Assembly (NCBI RefSeq): GCF_001904655.1 | Contig: NZ_MRCC01000020.1 | Span: 17,610 to 81,609 of the forward strand | DNA from: Chroogloeocystis siderophila 5.2 s.c.1 | GTDB taxonomy: Bacteria > Cyanobacteriota > Cyanobacteriia > Cyanobacteriales > Chroococcidiopsidaceae | DNA: 64,000 nt | Direction of reading: 5' to 3' | Part shown: positions 1 through 9,001 of the stretch, piece by piece | Position numbering within the stretch: position 1 is the stretch's first letter | How the letters are laid out: every line of letters begins with the position of its first letter | Translations under genes and position numbers: made by a program | The notes under the pieces: generated by a model | What the model was told of the DNA's origin: nothing | Seen by the model: only the letters and a program-made list of their open reading frames with translations | Databases searched by the model: none

Positions 1-601
1 ACGTAACCGAATTGCGCGTGATATCCATGACTCGCTAGGACACTCTTTAACAGCTTTGAACTTGCAGCTAGAAACCGCGCTTAAATTGTGGCAATCTAAC
101 CCTGCAAAAGCACAAACTTTCTTGGCACAAGCCAAAAATCTTGGATCGCAAGCGTTACGCGAGGTGCGACAATCTGTATCCGCGATGCGGTCTGATCCAC
201 TGCACGGTCAATCTTTAGAGCAGGCGATCACTGCTTTGGTTACTGAATTTCACCATTCTACAGGATTTTCTCCAACTTATTATATATCGCTGCAACATCC
301 GATTCCGGCTGAAGTTCAAACCGCCGTGTACCGTGTTGTCCAAGAGTCACTCACGAATATTTGGAAACACGCAGCAGCAAATGAAGTCAAGATTGATATC
401 CAAACAACCGTAAAATCTTTACATTTGAAAATTCAAGACAATGGTAGAGGATTTGCGTTGAACCAAAACACAACAGGATTTGGACTGCAAAGTATGCGCG
501 ATCGCATCCTCGCTTTAAAAGGAGAATTTCAAATGAGTAGCACGCCTGGCGCTGGTTGTTGTATTACTGCTACAATTCCCTTGCCGAGGTTATTTGCATG
601 A
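1..601 (+). CDS. NarL-family sensor histidine kinase, C-terminal part (cut by window edge)
   Basis: The gene enters the window already open. The first codons read RDIHDSLGHSLTAL, the HisKA_3 phospho-acceptor box in which His accepts the phosphate. A HATPase_c domain follows: the N box lies near VVQESLTNIWKHA, the G1 box is DNGRGF, and a G2-like GFGLQSMRDRI follows. The N-terminal sensing part lies outside the window. The stop TGA overlaps the ATG of the next gene as ATGA, so kinase and regulator are translationally coupled. This arrangement is known from LiaS/LiaR, DegS/DegU and NarX/NarL-type pairs. The signal it senses cannot be told. Confidence 0.93.
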   Translation, partial: RNRIARDIHDSLGHSLTALNLQLETALKLWQSNPAKAQTFLAQAKNLGSQALREVRQSVSAMRSDPLHGQSLEQAITALVTEFHHSTGFSPTYYISLQHPIPAEVQTAVYRVVQESLTNIWKHAAANEVKIDIQTTVKSLHLKIQDNGRGFALNQNTTGFGLQSMRDRILALKGEFQMSSTPGAGCCITATIPLPRLFA

Positions 602-1254
602 TTCGCCTCGTACTTGTTGACGATCAACATTTGATTCGTCAAGGTTTAAAAGCTTTACTAGAATTAGAGCCAGATTTACAGGTTGTGGGCGAAGCAGAAA
701 ATGGGCAAGCTGCAATGCAGTTACTGCAAACGTTGCAACCTGATGTAGTATTAATGGATGTACGAATGCCTGTTATGGATGGTGTCGCTGCAACCCGTGA
801 AATTACGCAGCATTTTCCTGAAATAAAGGTACTTGTCTTAACGACTTTTGATAATCATGAATATGTTGCCGCTGCACTTCGCAATGGCGCGATGGGCTAT
901 CTACTCAAAGATACACCTTCAGAAGAGTTAGCCGCAGCAATTCGGGCAGTTTATAAAGGTTATACTCAACTTGGACCTGGTTTAGTCGAGAAAATTATTG
1001 CAAAAGTCCCAGAACCCTTAGCAATAACGCCTACAGGTTGGGGCGAACTCACGCCCAGAGAACGCGAGGTGTTACGATTAATTGCCGCAGGTGAAAGCAA
1101 CCGTGAAATTGCCCAGACGCTGCATATCTCGGAGGGAACTGTCAAAAACCACGTCACGAGTATTTTGCATCGATTATCTTTGCGCGATCGCACGCAAGCT
1201 GCTATTTTTGCTAATTCATTTCTACACCATCTAGATCCTAATATCAAAAGCTAG
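598..1254 (+). CDS. NarL/FixJ-family response regulator
   Basis: This is the partner of the upstream kinase, 218 residues long. The receiver domain occupies roughly residues 1-120: the acidic pocket is VDDQ at the start, the phospho-Asp lies in VVLMDVRMP, the switch Thr in LVLTTF and the Lys in YLLKD. A LuxR-type HTH near residues 150-215 contains LTPREREVLRLIAAGES and HISEGTVKNHV. A longer open frame begins upstream at 556, but the ATG at 598 gives the normal receiver start (MIRLVLVDDQ) and the four-base overlap with the kinase. It probably regulates transcription of genes outside this window. Confidence 0.95.
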   Translation: MIRLVLVDDQHLIRQGLKALLELEPDLQVVGEAENGQAAMQLLQTLQPDVVLMDVRMPVMDGVAATREITQHFPEIKVLVLTTFDNHEYVAAALRNGAMGYLLKDTPSEELAAAIRAVYKGYTQLGPGLVEKIIAKVPEPLAITPTGWGELTPREREVLRLIAAGESNREIAQTLHISEGTVKNHVTSILHRLSLRDRTQAAIFANSFLHHLDPNIKS

Positions 1255-1309
1255 CTTTTTATAAATTAGGTCATTAGTCAAGACATCTTTCTGACAAGTA
1301 ACTGGGTAA

Positions 1310-1440
1310 AAATTAATGTAACGACAAAGTTGGTTCTTGGTAACTGGTAATTGGTAATAAGTAGCGCTTAGCTGTTAGCAATTAGTGATTAATTAATGGG
1401 TAAATTGCTAAATGCTAACAGAAGAAGTGCTAAATATCTC
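1310..1440. repeat. intergenic dispersed repeat (GGTAATTGGTAAT type)
   Basis: The gap between the response regulator and the deaminase is filled by repeats of a GGTAATTGGTAAT kind followed by GCTAAATGCTAACAGAAGAA (1407-1426). The same 20 bases occur again at 27183-27202, each time followed by a short GCTAA. Similar GGTAAT/ATTACC tracts lie at 25690-25760, 34550-34570, 37425-37450 and 60945-61010. These look like the short dispersed intergenic repeats common in cyanobacteria. No gene is visible here. Confidence 0.6.
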
Positions 1441-1497
1441 ATTACTCAATCTCAACAGGTGTAATATACAATGATATCCACATACTGAGTCATGATA

Positions 1498-1923
1498 CTA
1501 CTGAAATAACTCTAAACACTCTTCTTTCAATAATCCTTTAGTCACCTTAATATCTCTAAAACTCTTAGCAATAATTTCCTCACAAGAGATATCAATTTGT
1601 GCTTGGTTTATCCTCATTAAATCTTTAATAGACACTGCATAAACGATTTCATCTATACCGGCCCAGACACAAACTGTAGCACACATTGGACAAGGTTCGC
1701 CAGTTGTGTATATTGTGCATCCTGCTAAAGATAGATTTTTGATTTGTGATGTCAGTTTGCGAATAACGTTCATTTCTGCATGGGCTGATGGATCGCGATC
1801 GCGTTTAACTGTATTATGTGCTGCCGCTACTACTTTGTTATCTTTAACTATGACTGCACCATAGGGCGCATCTCCTTGTTTTGCTTCTTCTAGGGCAATT
1901 CTCATATACTCTTCTGGAGTCAT
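1498..1923 (-). CDS. nucleoside/guanine-type deaminase (CMP/dCMP deaminase fold)
   Basis: A zinc-dependent deaminase of 141 residues. The catalytic signature HAE (His zinc ligand plus proton-shuttle Glu) lies near residue 48, and the second zinc motif PCPMC near residue 78. Length and the APYGAVIVKD start fit the GuaD/TadA/CDA-like group, which removes amino groups from guanine, cytosine or tRNA adenosine. It lacks the TadA-specific context I would want, so guanine deaminase or a general nucleoside deaminase is the safer name. It is monocistronic, facing away from the ion channel gene. Confidence 0.88.
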   Translation of the reverse strand: MTPEEYMRIALEEAKQGDAPYGAVIVKDNKVVAAAHNTVKRDRDPSAHAEMNVIRKLTSQIKNLSLAGCTIYTTGEPCPMCATVCVWAGIDEIVYAVSIKDLMRINQAQIDISCEEIIAKSFRDIKVTKGLLKEECLELFQ

Positions 1924-2128
1924 TTTAGTACTAGGTGAATTAATGAAATTACTGAAATAATATAATACAATTACTAGAATCTATAGTAGTATTTAATACT
2001 GTAACCTCTCTATTTAATTTGCGAATATCTTGTCAAAGCTGTTAATAGTTAACTGTTATTATCCCTTAACCATTGACAATTCTGATAAAAATTTCACAAC
2101 TACAATTTAAAAAACTAGCAACTTGATT

Positions 2129-2917
2129 ATGATATTGCTAGCTAAAAAAGTTATTGGATTTTATTTAGAAGATATTGAGACTCCACTGGGGAGATTTCTT
2201 AATTTAGCAATTACAGGTTTGGTCTTACTATCTTCTGCTATTTTTGTTGTAGAAACTTACTCAATCCCTACAGAATTAAGATTAGCATTGGACAATTTAG
2301 ACAGTGTTATTATTGGAATTTTTGCTTTAGAATATACACTGCGGTTGTGGTGTGCTGAGTCTAAAACAAAATATTTTTTTAGTTTATATTCACTGATTGA
2401 CCTTTTAACAATTCTACCTTTTTTTCTGGGTTTAGTAGATATTAGCTTCATTCGGATTCTTCGCTGGTTTCGGATTCTTAGGTTAGTAAGATTTCTTCGA
2501 AAAATAGTTTTATTCGAGCGAATTAGTGGTGAAGATAGCATTATTTTTGCTAGAATATTATTTACGTTATTTGCTATTATTTTTATTTATTCTGGGCTGA
2601 TTTATCAAGTCGAGCATCCAGTTAATTCAGATACTTTTAACACCTTTTTAGATGCCTTCTATTTTTCTGTTGTTACGATGACAACGGTTGGCTTTGGTGA
2701 TGTAACTCCCATTTCTCAACCTGGGCGACTTTTAACGGTATTAATGATTTTAACTGGTGTGGCGTTAATTCCTTGGCAAGTTGGCGATCTGATTAGACAA
2801 TTTATCAAAACGAGTCGCCAAGTACAAAAAGTTTGTCCTACTTGTCAATTATCACTGCACGATACCGATGCTCATTATTGTAAAATTTGTGGCACCAAGT
2901 TAGAAAAAAATTTGTAA
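2129..2917 (+). CDS. voltage-gated-type potassium channel with C-terminal zinc ribbon
   Basis: A six-helix ion channel of about 262 residues. Membrane segments are visible from FLNLAITGLVLLSSAIFVV onward. An S4-like helix carries regularly spaced arginines (RILRWFRILRLVRFLRK), and the pore loop has the K+ selectivity filter TVGFGD. After S6 there is a short cytoplasmic tail with CPTC and CKIC pairs, a small zinc ribbon. The start could be TTG at 2123 or ATG at 2129; I chose the ATG. The family (Kv/KvAP-like, ion_trans) conducts K+ across the plasma membrane. The zinc-ribbon tail is unusual and may sense metal or redox state, which is inference. Confidence 0.92.
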   Translation: MILLAKKVIGFYLEDIETPLGRFLNLAITGLVLLSSAIFVVETYSIPTELRLALDNLDSVIIGIFALEYTLRLWCAESKTKYFFSLYSLIDLLTILPFFLGLVDISFIRILRWFRILRLVRFLRKIVLFERISGEDSIIFARILFTLFAIIFIYSGLIYQVEHPVNSDTFNTFLDAFYFSVVTMTTVGFGDVTPISQPGRLLTVLMILTGVALIPWQVGDLIRQFIKTSRQVQKVCPTCQLSLHDTDAHYCKICGTKLEKNL

Positions 2918-2945
2918 TAGCTTGTTCATTTAGGTTCAAAAAAGT

Positions 2946-3443
2946 ATGGAATTTGATTATTCCTTAGATTTTAAAAATATTGATTTTCGTTCTTCACCTG
3001 AATTGTATCGTGTAGGCAAGGGCGAGCAAGGAGTACTGTTGGTAGAGCCTTATAAGTCAGAGATTTTACCATACTGGCGCTTTAAAACTCCTGAAATTGC
3101 CAACGAGTCGAGTGAAAAGATTTATGAGTTATTTCTCAACTATCTTGAACAAGATGATTTTGTTGGCGCGGATATGGCGCGTAAGTTTTTGCAGATGGGT
3201 TACACGCGATCGCGTCGTTATGCCAATCATAAAAGTGGAAGAAAATATAAAGCCAACCCGCAAGAGGAGGGTTCCCAAGAAGCTGAGAAGCAAGCGCGAA
3301 AGGAAGTTTTACCTTTAGACATTGATCCTATTAAAGCTGAGTCTGCCGCAATTTTCAAAGAAAAATGGACTTTAGCAAAAACGAATGAAAAATATTTGCA
3401 GCTAATGAAAAAACATCGACAGATGTACGAACAGGTGAAGTAA
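2946..3443 (+). CDS. DUF4385-like conserved protein
   Basis: A soluble protein of 165 residues starting at an ATG 28 bases after the channel gene on the same strand, so the two may be cotranscribed. It begins FDYSLDFKNIDFR and has a basic central stretch (YTRSRRYANHKSGRKY) followed by a charged, probably helical C-terminus. It resembles the DUF4385 family, which has no known function. I see no enzymatic motif, membrane helix or signal peptide. The many Lys/Arg residues would allow nucleic-acid binding, but that is speculation. Confidence 0.75.
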   Translation: MEFDYSLDFKNIDFRSSPELYRVGKGEQGVLLVEPYKSEILPYWRFKTPEIANESSEKIYELFLNYLEQDDFVGADMARKFLQMGYTRSRRYANHKSGRKYKANPQEEGSQEAEKQARKEVLPLDIDPIKAESAAIFKEKWTLAKTNEKYLQLMKKHRQMYEQVK

Positions 3444-3968
3444 AACTCTGAATTGTACAGAAACAACTTCAGGTTGTATAGTTTCTGTTATCTGTGTAAC
3501 TAAAATAATGAATGTTTTAAAGCGTATACTCTTGTGACGATGTCATGTGAATAATAAAAGTATGATATTGCGATCGCGCTACACGTAAACTTCATAATAG
3601 CTAGCTAATTGTAAAGATTCTGCTAAGTTGTTTGCTTAAGCCTTGACAGGCTAATAGCTTTCATTAATCCAGCAAGTAATATATTATTTTTTTATGAAAA
3701 CTGCTGTTTATTATCAGTTAATAAAATTTTAATTTGTGTTTATAATTTGATAGATTTTGTTTACAATTCAGCCAATGCGAATCACTCGACGTCGAGAGGT
3801 AGTAATGCAATAAAACTTAGTTTCACGTTAGTTGTGTTACTGCAAGAACGCTGACTGTAACAGTCTCAGAAGTTGATGGCGTCTACTAGAACGCGTTTAG
3901 TAGGTTTCTACCTCGATATTCTTGATTGTTTGGAAGACTTAAGTTTCAGTAAAGGTAAAGGTAGCAGA
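3444..3968. other. gene-free stretch before cysC
   Basis: About 525 bases without a convincing gene. It holds HIP1-like octamers, A+T-rich stretches (3680-3770) that could contain the cysC promoter, and an open frame from 3873 that only extends cysC upstream without matching the CysC family. No hairpin with a T tract is obvious after the DUF4385-like gene. Confidence 0.5.
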
Positions 3969-4523
3969 ATGATGAAACACCAAGGAATGACTTTGTGGTT
4001 TACTGGGTTGAGTGGTGCAGGGAAAACAACAATTAGTAAAGCGGTAGAAGAAAAACTGCGCGAACAAGGTTACAAAGTTGAAGTTCTTGATGGTGATGTT
4101 GTTCGAGAGAACCTAACGAAAGGTTTAGGTTTTAGCAAAGCTGATCGCGATGAAAATATTCGTCGGATTGGTTTTGTGGCTCAATTGCTGACGCGCAATG
4201 GAGTAATTGTTATCGTTTCTGCTATTTCTCCTTATCGTGCAATTCGTGACGAAGTTCGCGGTAAGATTGGCAACTTTATGGAAATCTTTGTCAACGCACC
4301 GTTAGCTGTGTGCGAAGAACGTGATGTCAAGGGATTGTACAAAAAAGCACGCGCTGGAGAGATCAAGAGTTTTACAGGAATTGACGATCCTTACGAACCG
4401 CCGATCAATCCCGAAGTAGAATGCCGTACAAATCAAGAAACGTTAGCTGAAAGCGTCGAGAAAGTGATGGCGAAGCTCAACGAATATGTTCATGTAAATA
4501 ACAGTGTCTCCAAGGTTGCTTAG
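3969..4523 (+). CDS. cysC: adenylylsulfate kinase (APS kinase)
   Basis: It phosphorylates adenosine 5'-phosphosulfate to PAPS in sulfate assimilation. The Walker A loop GLSGAGKTT lies near the N-terminus, followed by VLDGDVVRENL and the GLGFSKADRDENIRRIGFVA stretch typical of the family. The segment GLYKKARAGEIKSFTGIDDP, close to the substrate lid, is also conserved. An open frame extends upstream to 3873, but those 32 residues are unlike CysC and the usual start (a few residues before TLWFTGL) fits the ATG at 3969 or 3972. It stands alone; no other sulfate genes adjoin it. Confidence 0.95.
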   Translation: MMKHQGMTLWFTGLSGAGKTTISKAVEEKLREQGYKVEVLDGDVVRENLTKGLGFSKADRDENIRRIGFVAQLLTRNGVIVIVSAISPYRAIRDEVRGKIGNFMEIFVNAPLAVCEERDVKGLYKKARAGEIKSFTGIDDPYEPPINPEVECRTNQETLAESVEKVMAKLNEYVHVNNSVSKVA

Positions 4524-4576
4524 TTTTTAGCGGCGATCGCACACTCTGGTAGAAATTGACAACTGCTTCTAAATTG

Positions 4577-4619
4577 AAGGATGACTGAGTGTAAGCTTGC
4601 ACTTGCTCATCCTTTTTTT
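4577..4619 (+). terminator. intrinsic terminator of cysC
   Basis: The arms AGGATGA (4578-4584) and TCATCCT (4607-4613) enclose a loop that can pair further (GAGTG/CACTT), followed directly by seven T. It lies about 55 bases after the cysC stop, in the right orientation for a Rho-independent terminator. Confidence 0.8.
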
Positions 4620-4710
4620 GTATTGGGTAAAGTTTGAATAATAACTTGCTAATGGCACTATAGCTAGTTGTACAGTCATAAGAAAAACCTCTTTATATTG
4701 AAATTAACCT

Positions 4711-5760
4711 GTGAACCTTCCTTTAAGCTTGTCAGGACAAACACAGACGCGTAAAGCAGAACACTTACGTATTTGTCTCGATGAAGATGTACAATTTGCG
4801 CAAACGACGAATGGCTTAGAACGCTATCGCTTTATACATTGCTGTTTACCTGAGATTAACCGCGATGAAATTAACTTGCGTACTCAGTTTTTAGGCAAAT
4901 CGTTATCCTATCCACTATTGATTTCGTCGATGACAGGCGGTACAGAATTTGCAGGAACGATTAACCGTCGGCTTGCCGAAGTCGCGCAGCATTACAATAT
5001 GGCAATGGGAGTTGGTTCGCAGCGGGTAGCGCTTGAAAAACCACAAGTTGCTGCAACTTTCGCGGTGCGATCGCATGCGCCAGATATTTTACTGTTTGCT
5101 AATTTGGGTGCAGTGCAACTCAATTATAAATATGGATTAGATGAGTGTCGGCGCGTTGTTGACTTACTGCAAGCTGACGCTTTGATTTTACATCTCAACC
5201 CTTTACAAGAATGCATTCAAGCTAGAGGTGATACAAATTTTTGCGGTTTGCTTGACAAAATAGAGAAATTATGTGGCAAAATCTCTGTGCCAGTCATTGC
5301 CAAAGAAGTCGGGAATGGCATTTCTGCGACGATGGCGACAAGATTGATCGATGCGGGAATGAGTGCGATCGATGTTGCAGGTGCGGGCGGTACTTCTTGG
5401 GCGAAAGTGGAAAGCGAACGCGCAGAAAATAGCTTACAGCGTCGCTTAGGAATGACATTTGCCGATTGGGGTTTACCAACAGCAGAATGTATCACAACTA
5501 TTCGAGAGGTAGCACCCGAAATTCCCTTAATCGCCTCTGGTGGTTTGCGTCATGGCTTAGACGTTGCCAAAGCGATCGCGTTAGGTGCCGATATTGCCGG
5601 TTTAGCATTACCCTTCTTACAAGCCGCCGCCGAATCAGAAGCTGCGCTTTACGAATTAGTCGAAGTCTTAATCGCTGAAATCACGACGGTTCTGTTTTGT
5701 ACTGGCACAGCAAATCTACAGGAGTTCAAGCGTTCACAAGTATTGCAGCGCGTAAAATAG
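4711..5760 (+). CDS. fni: type 2 isopentenyl-diphosphate delta-isomerase (FMN-dependent)
   Basis: It interconverts isopentenyl and dimethylallyl diphosphate, feeding carotenoid, chlorophyll-phytyl and quinone synthesis. The TIM-barrel protein has 349 residues, the usual length. Motifs include SSMTGGT, the GVGSQRVAL stretch, a [13 protein letters not shown] flavin/phosphate region and [20 protein letters not shown] near the C-terminus. The start codon is GTG at 4711, which gives the family's normal N-terminus. The gene converges with the hybrid kinase downstream; only 37 bases separate their stops. Confidence 0.96.
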   Translation: MNLPLSLSGQTQTRKAEHLRICLDEDVQFAQTTNGLERYRFIHCCLPEINRDEINLRTQFLGKSLSYPLLISSMTGGTEFAGTINRRLAEVAQHYNMAMGVGSQRVALEKPQVAATFAVRSHAPDILLFANLGAVQLNYKYGLDECRRVVDLLQADALILHLNPLQECIQARGDTNFCGLLDKIEKLCGKISVPVIAKEVGNGISATMATRLIDAGMSAIDVAGAGGTSWAKVESERAENSLQRRLGMTFADWGLPTAECITTIREVAPEIPLIASGGLRHGLDVAKAIALGADIAGLALPFLQAAAESEAALYELVEVLIAEITTVLFCTGTANLQEFKRSQVLQRVK

Positions 5761-5797
5761 CGGTAGGGGTACTGCGTTCCATATACTGGTGAAAAAA

Positions 5798-8092
5798 CTA
5801 ACAAGAATCTCTTCCCGCAAGCGTTGTCACGACTGCAATCAATTGTGCTGGATCGATAGGTTTGGGTAAGTGTGTTTGAAAACCTGCCTGTAGTGCCCTC
5901 ACTTGATCCTCTACGCGAGCATAAGCCGTAATTGCTGCTGCGGGAATTTGTTTGCCAGATTTCGTTTTTAGGTGTTTGGTTTTTTGAATTAAACAGTAGC
6001 CATCTTCACCAGGCATCCCAATATCACTTAATAGAATATCCGGTTGTAATTGTTCAATGATATTTAAAGCATCACTGACAGAGCCAACAGCGGTAACATT
6101 TGCGCCTGCCTGCTCTAGCATAATTGTGAGAAGTTCGCGCGCATCGGCTTCATCATCAACAATGAGTATTCGTAAACCAGCAATTCCTGATTTTGTTGGA
6201 AATTCAGTATCGGGCGTGATGTCACGTGTATCATTTTCACTCTCGCGGTAAAAAGGCAATCGCACAGTAAAAGTTGCACCTGTACCGATTCCTTGACTTG
6301 TGGCAATAATTGTGCCACCGTGCAGTTCTACCAAATTACGCACGATCGCTAATCCCAAGCCTAGCCCGCCTTGCTTGCGACTACTGCTGCTATCCGCTTG
6401 TCGAAATTGTTCAAAGATATGCGGGAGAAAATCTGGATCGATACCTTGCCCGTTATCACGAATACTTAGCTCGATATACGTATCTTGTTCTACTAACGAT
6501 ACTTCTACGCGTCCACCGTGAGGAGTAAATTTAATCGCATTTGAAAGTAAATTCCAAACGACTTGTTGCAGGCGATCGCTATCTCCAGAAATCAACCGAG
6601 TGGTTGCATATGTAGTTTGAATTTGAATATCTTTTGCCGCTGCTGCAAGTCGAATTGTATCAATCGCGGCTTCGATGATATTTTTGAGATTAACAGCGCA
6701 ACATTGTAAGCTGAGCTTACCCCGCATCATACGCGAAATATCAAGAAGATCTTCGATCAGTTGCGCTTGTGCTTGCGCATTTCGCTCAATTGTTTCTAAG
6801 GCGCGTGCGGTCGTTTGTTCGTTGAGCGAGCGACTTTGCAGTAACCGCGACCAACCAAGCATAGCATTGAGTGGTGTTCGTAACTCGTGCGATACAACCG
6901 CGAGAAACTCATCTTTCATACGACTTGCTTCTTCAGTTGCAATTCGCGCTTGTTGTTCGCGTAGCAGCAGTCTAGCTAACATCGCTTCTACTTCTTTGCG
7001 CTGGGTGATATCGCGCTGTACAGAAATCCAATGCGTATACCATCCGGCTTCATCGGGAACAGGTACGATACTCAGTTCTACCCAAAATTCTGAACCATCT
7101 TTACGGTAGTTGACTAGCTCAAAAACATCTGATTGCCATTGCTGTAAGGTTGTCCGAATCCGCGTTAACGTTTCTTTGTCAGTTTTTGGTCCTTGGAGTA
7201 ACCGTGGCGTTTTCCCTACAACTTCTTGCAGAGTATAACCCGTCATGCGCGTAAAAGCTTCGTTGACGTAAAGAATACGCGGACCTGGGGCTTGAATCGG
7301 TTCGGCTTCGGTAATAACGATCGCATCATTCGCATTCACTACCACAGATTCTAAGAGTCTTAGTCGTTCTTCGCTTTGCTTGCGTTGGGTAATATCTTTA
7401 ACAAAGCAGTAGTGTCCGCTAAAACTATTTTGGTGATCGCTCGTTTTAATTAATGTGACTTGTTTATAAAAATGCGATCCATCTTGGCGAATACCGCGTG
7501 CTTCGGCTTCTGCTTTCCCTGTTGTCAACATTTGTTGATACGTAGCCGTGAGTTTGGCAATGTCTTGCGGATGAACAGTTATTTCCCACGCTTTACCAAT
7601 TAAGTCTTGTGGTTCGTAGCCTAATAAGTGCGCATAGGCTGCGTTCACGCTTACGTAGTGACCTTGAAAATCAATTCTAGCGATGCATTCAACCGCCGTT
7701 TCTAGCGCCTTGTTGATATCGTGTACCCCTGTTACTGTTGCCTCAGATACTTTTGCTGATGCGTGTTCTACATAATTAACAACTAAATTAACGATACTCA
7801 GCGGTAATGCGATGACTCCGAGGGACGCTAGTTGCCAAAAGTTTAGACTTGTAGCCAAAAAATAATTGAGCAGCCAGAATAGTATCGCTGCGGAAGCGAT
7901 CGCCACTAGCCCGATCGCCATATTGTTGTGCCAAGAATTGATTGTCAACACCGTCAAAAACAACACCAGCCCAAAATCGAGTAGAGTTGTTGGTTCTAAA
8001 GTAAGTTTGATGAGGACAACGAGTGCGAGCGCAAGTAAGGATAGGTTATAGCCTAGTCTAGGATAGAAAAAATTCATTAGTATTTTATACAA
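5798..8092 (-). CDS. membrane-anchored hybrid PAS sensor histidine kinase
   Basis: A 764-residue sensory protein. Residues about 10-110 contain several hydrophobic helices. Two PAS/PAC units follow (about 125-240 and 245-375, each closing with DITQRK). The dimerisation/phospho-acceptor box VSHELRTPLNAML lies near residue 403, then the ATPase boxes NAIKFT, DNGQGID and GLGLGLAIV. The C-terminus is a receiver domain (ILIVDDEADAREL, phospho-Asp in LLSDIGMPGEDGY). The second PAS reads GKTPRLLQG, like LOV domains but without the photoactive Cys, so it is not a LOV photoreceptor. No response regulator adjoins it. The ligand is unknown. Confidence 0.94.
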   Translation of the reverse strand: MYKILMNFFYPRLGYNLSLLALALVVLIKLTLEPTTLLDFGLVLFLTVLTINSWHNNMAIGLVAIASAAILFWLLNYFLATSLNFWQLASLGVIALPLSIVNLVVNYVEHASAKVSEATVTGVHDINKALETAVECIARIDFQGHYVSVNAAYAHLLGYEPQDLIGKAWEITVHPQDIAKLTATYQQMLTTGKAEAEARGIRQDGSHFYKQVTLIKTSDHQNSFSGHYCFVKDITQRKQSEERLRLLESVVVNANDAIVITEAEPIQAPGPRILYVNEAFTRMTGYTLQEVVGKTPRLLQGPKTDKETLTRIRTTLQQWQSDVFELVNYRKDGSEFWVELSIVPVPDEAGWYTHWISVQRDITQRKEVEAMLARLLLREQQARIATEEASRMKDEFLAVVSHELRTPLNAMLGWSRLLQSRSLNEQTTARALETIERNAQAQAQLIEDLLDISRMMRGKLSLQCCAVNLKNIIEAAIDTIRLAAAAKDIQIQTTYATTRLISGDSDRLQQVVWNLLSNAIKFTPHGGRVEVSLVEQDTYIELSIRDNGQGIDPDFLPHIFEQFRQADSSSSRKQGGLGLGLAIVRNLVELHGGTIIATSQGIGTGATFTVRLPFYRESENDTRDITPDTEFPTKSGIAGLRILIVDDEADARELLTIMLEQAGANVTAVGSVSDALNIIEQLQPDILLSDIGMPGEDGYCLIQKTKHLKTKSGKQIPAAAITAYARVEDQVRALQAGFQTHLPKPIDPAQLIAVVTTLAGRDSC

Positions 8093-8383
8093 GCCTGTAT
8101 CCAGGTATTGGGAAGAGCTATTGCATTCCTGTGATTGCGACTACGCCCAGAGGAGCTTTCTTTGCATTAACTGGTAATGCTACACGCTTCGAGAAGTTGC
8201 ACTCGTATTTTTTACAGTATTCATCGCGATTGCCCTTAATTATTAAGAAAATATAAAAAATATTAATACATGAATATCACTGGAGATCGCTGTAGGCTGC
8301 ATCTGTCCTAAGGATGAATACTTTTATGTTATGGAGGTGATATGGCTGGAGAAAGTAAATCCTGTACACGCTTATTGCTAACT

Positions 8384-8920
8384 TCAGTTCCCGATTAACT
8401 CCACCGCATCGCGTCCGTCAAAATCTTGTAAATACACTTTAACTTGTTCTTCTTTGGCAGTAGGTAGCTGTTTACCCGTAAAATCAGGGTGAATCGGTAA
8501 CTCGCGATGACCGCGATCAACTAATACCGCTAGCCAAATCGCCGCAGGTCTACCATAATCATTAACAGCATTCAAAGCCGCGCGTACGGTGCGCCCTTTA
8601 TAAATCACGTCATCGACAAGTAAAACAGTTTTACCTGTTAAGTCAAAGGGAATCTCTGTCCTGGCTGGGGTTCGTACGCCTATTTGATCCAAATCGTCGC
8701 GATAAAACGTAATATCCAACGCCCCCACAGGAACGGTTACGCCCTCAAGCACCTCAATTTGGCGCGCCAGTAGATCTGCTAAAAATGCCCCTCTAGTATA
8801 AATACCTAAAATAACAAGTTGCGACAAATCCCGCGATCTTTCGACGACTTGGGAAGCAAGACGTGTCATAGTACGGCGGATCTCTTCAGCAGAAAGAATT
8901 TCAACAACTTTAGCAGGCAT
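8384..8920 (-). CDS. pyrR: PyrR bifunctional pyrimidine regulator / uracil phosphoribosyltransferase
   Basis: A 178-residue protein of the PyrR type I phosphoribosyltransferase family. The PRPP-binding loop reads [18 protein letters not shown], and the N-terminus begins [18 protein letters not shown] as in PyrR. In Bacillus the protein binds pyr mRNA leaders with UMP. In cyanobacteria regulation by attenuation is less clear, and no pyr genes adjoin it here, so the enzymatic role (uracil plus PRPP to UMP) may dominate. The ATG is at 8920. Confidence 0.93.
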   Translation of the reverse strand: MPAKVVEILSAEEIRRTMTRLASQVVERSRDLSQLVILGIYTRGAFLADLLARQIEVLEGVTVPVGALDITFYRDDLDQIGVRTPARTEIPFDLTGKTVLLVDDVIYKGRTVRAALNAVNDYGRPAAIWLAVLVDRGHRELPIHPDFTGKQLPTAKEEQVKVYLQDFDGRDAVELIGN

Positions 8921-9001
8921 ATTGAAGAGGGGCGAGAATTCCTAAGCCTTTTTTAGTTATACGCTTAGTTTAAAACTTCGTGAATACCGCGATCATTGCA
9001 A

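Noticed and set aside
3873..3968. N-terminal extension of CysC
   Set aside because: The extra 32 codons do not match APS kinases; a normal start is present at 3969/3972.
5798..8092. Blue-light (LOV) receptor in the hybrid kinase
   Set aside because: The second PAS resembles LOV in GKTPRLLQG, but the flavin-binding Cys (NCRFLQ motif) is replaced, so no photochemistry is expected.
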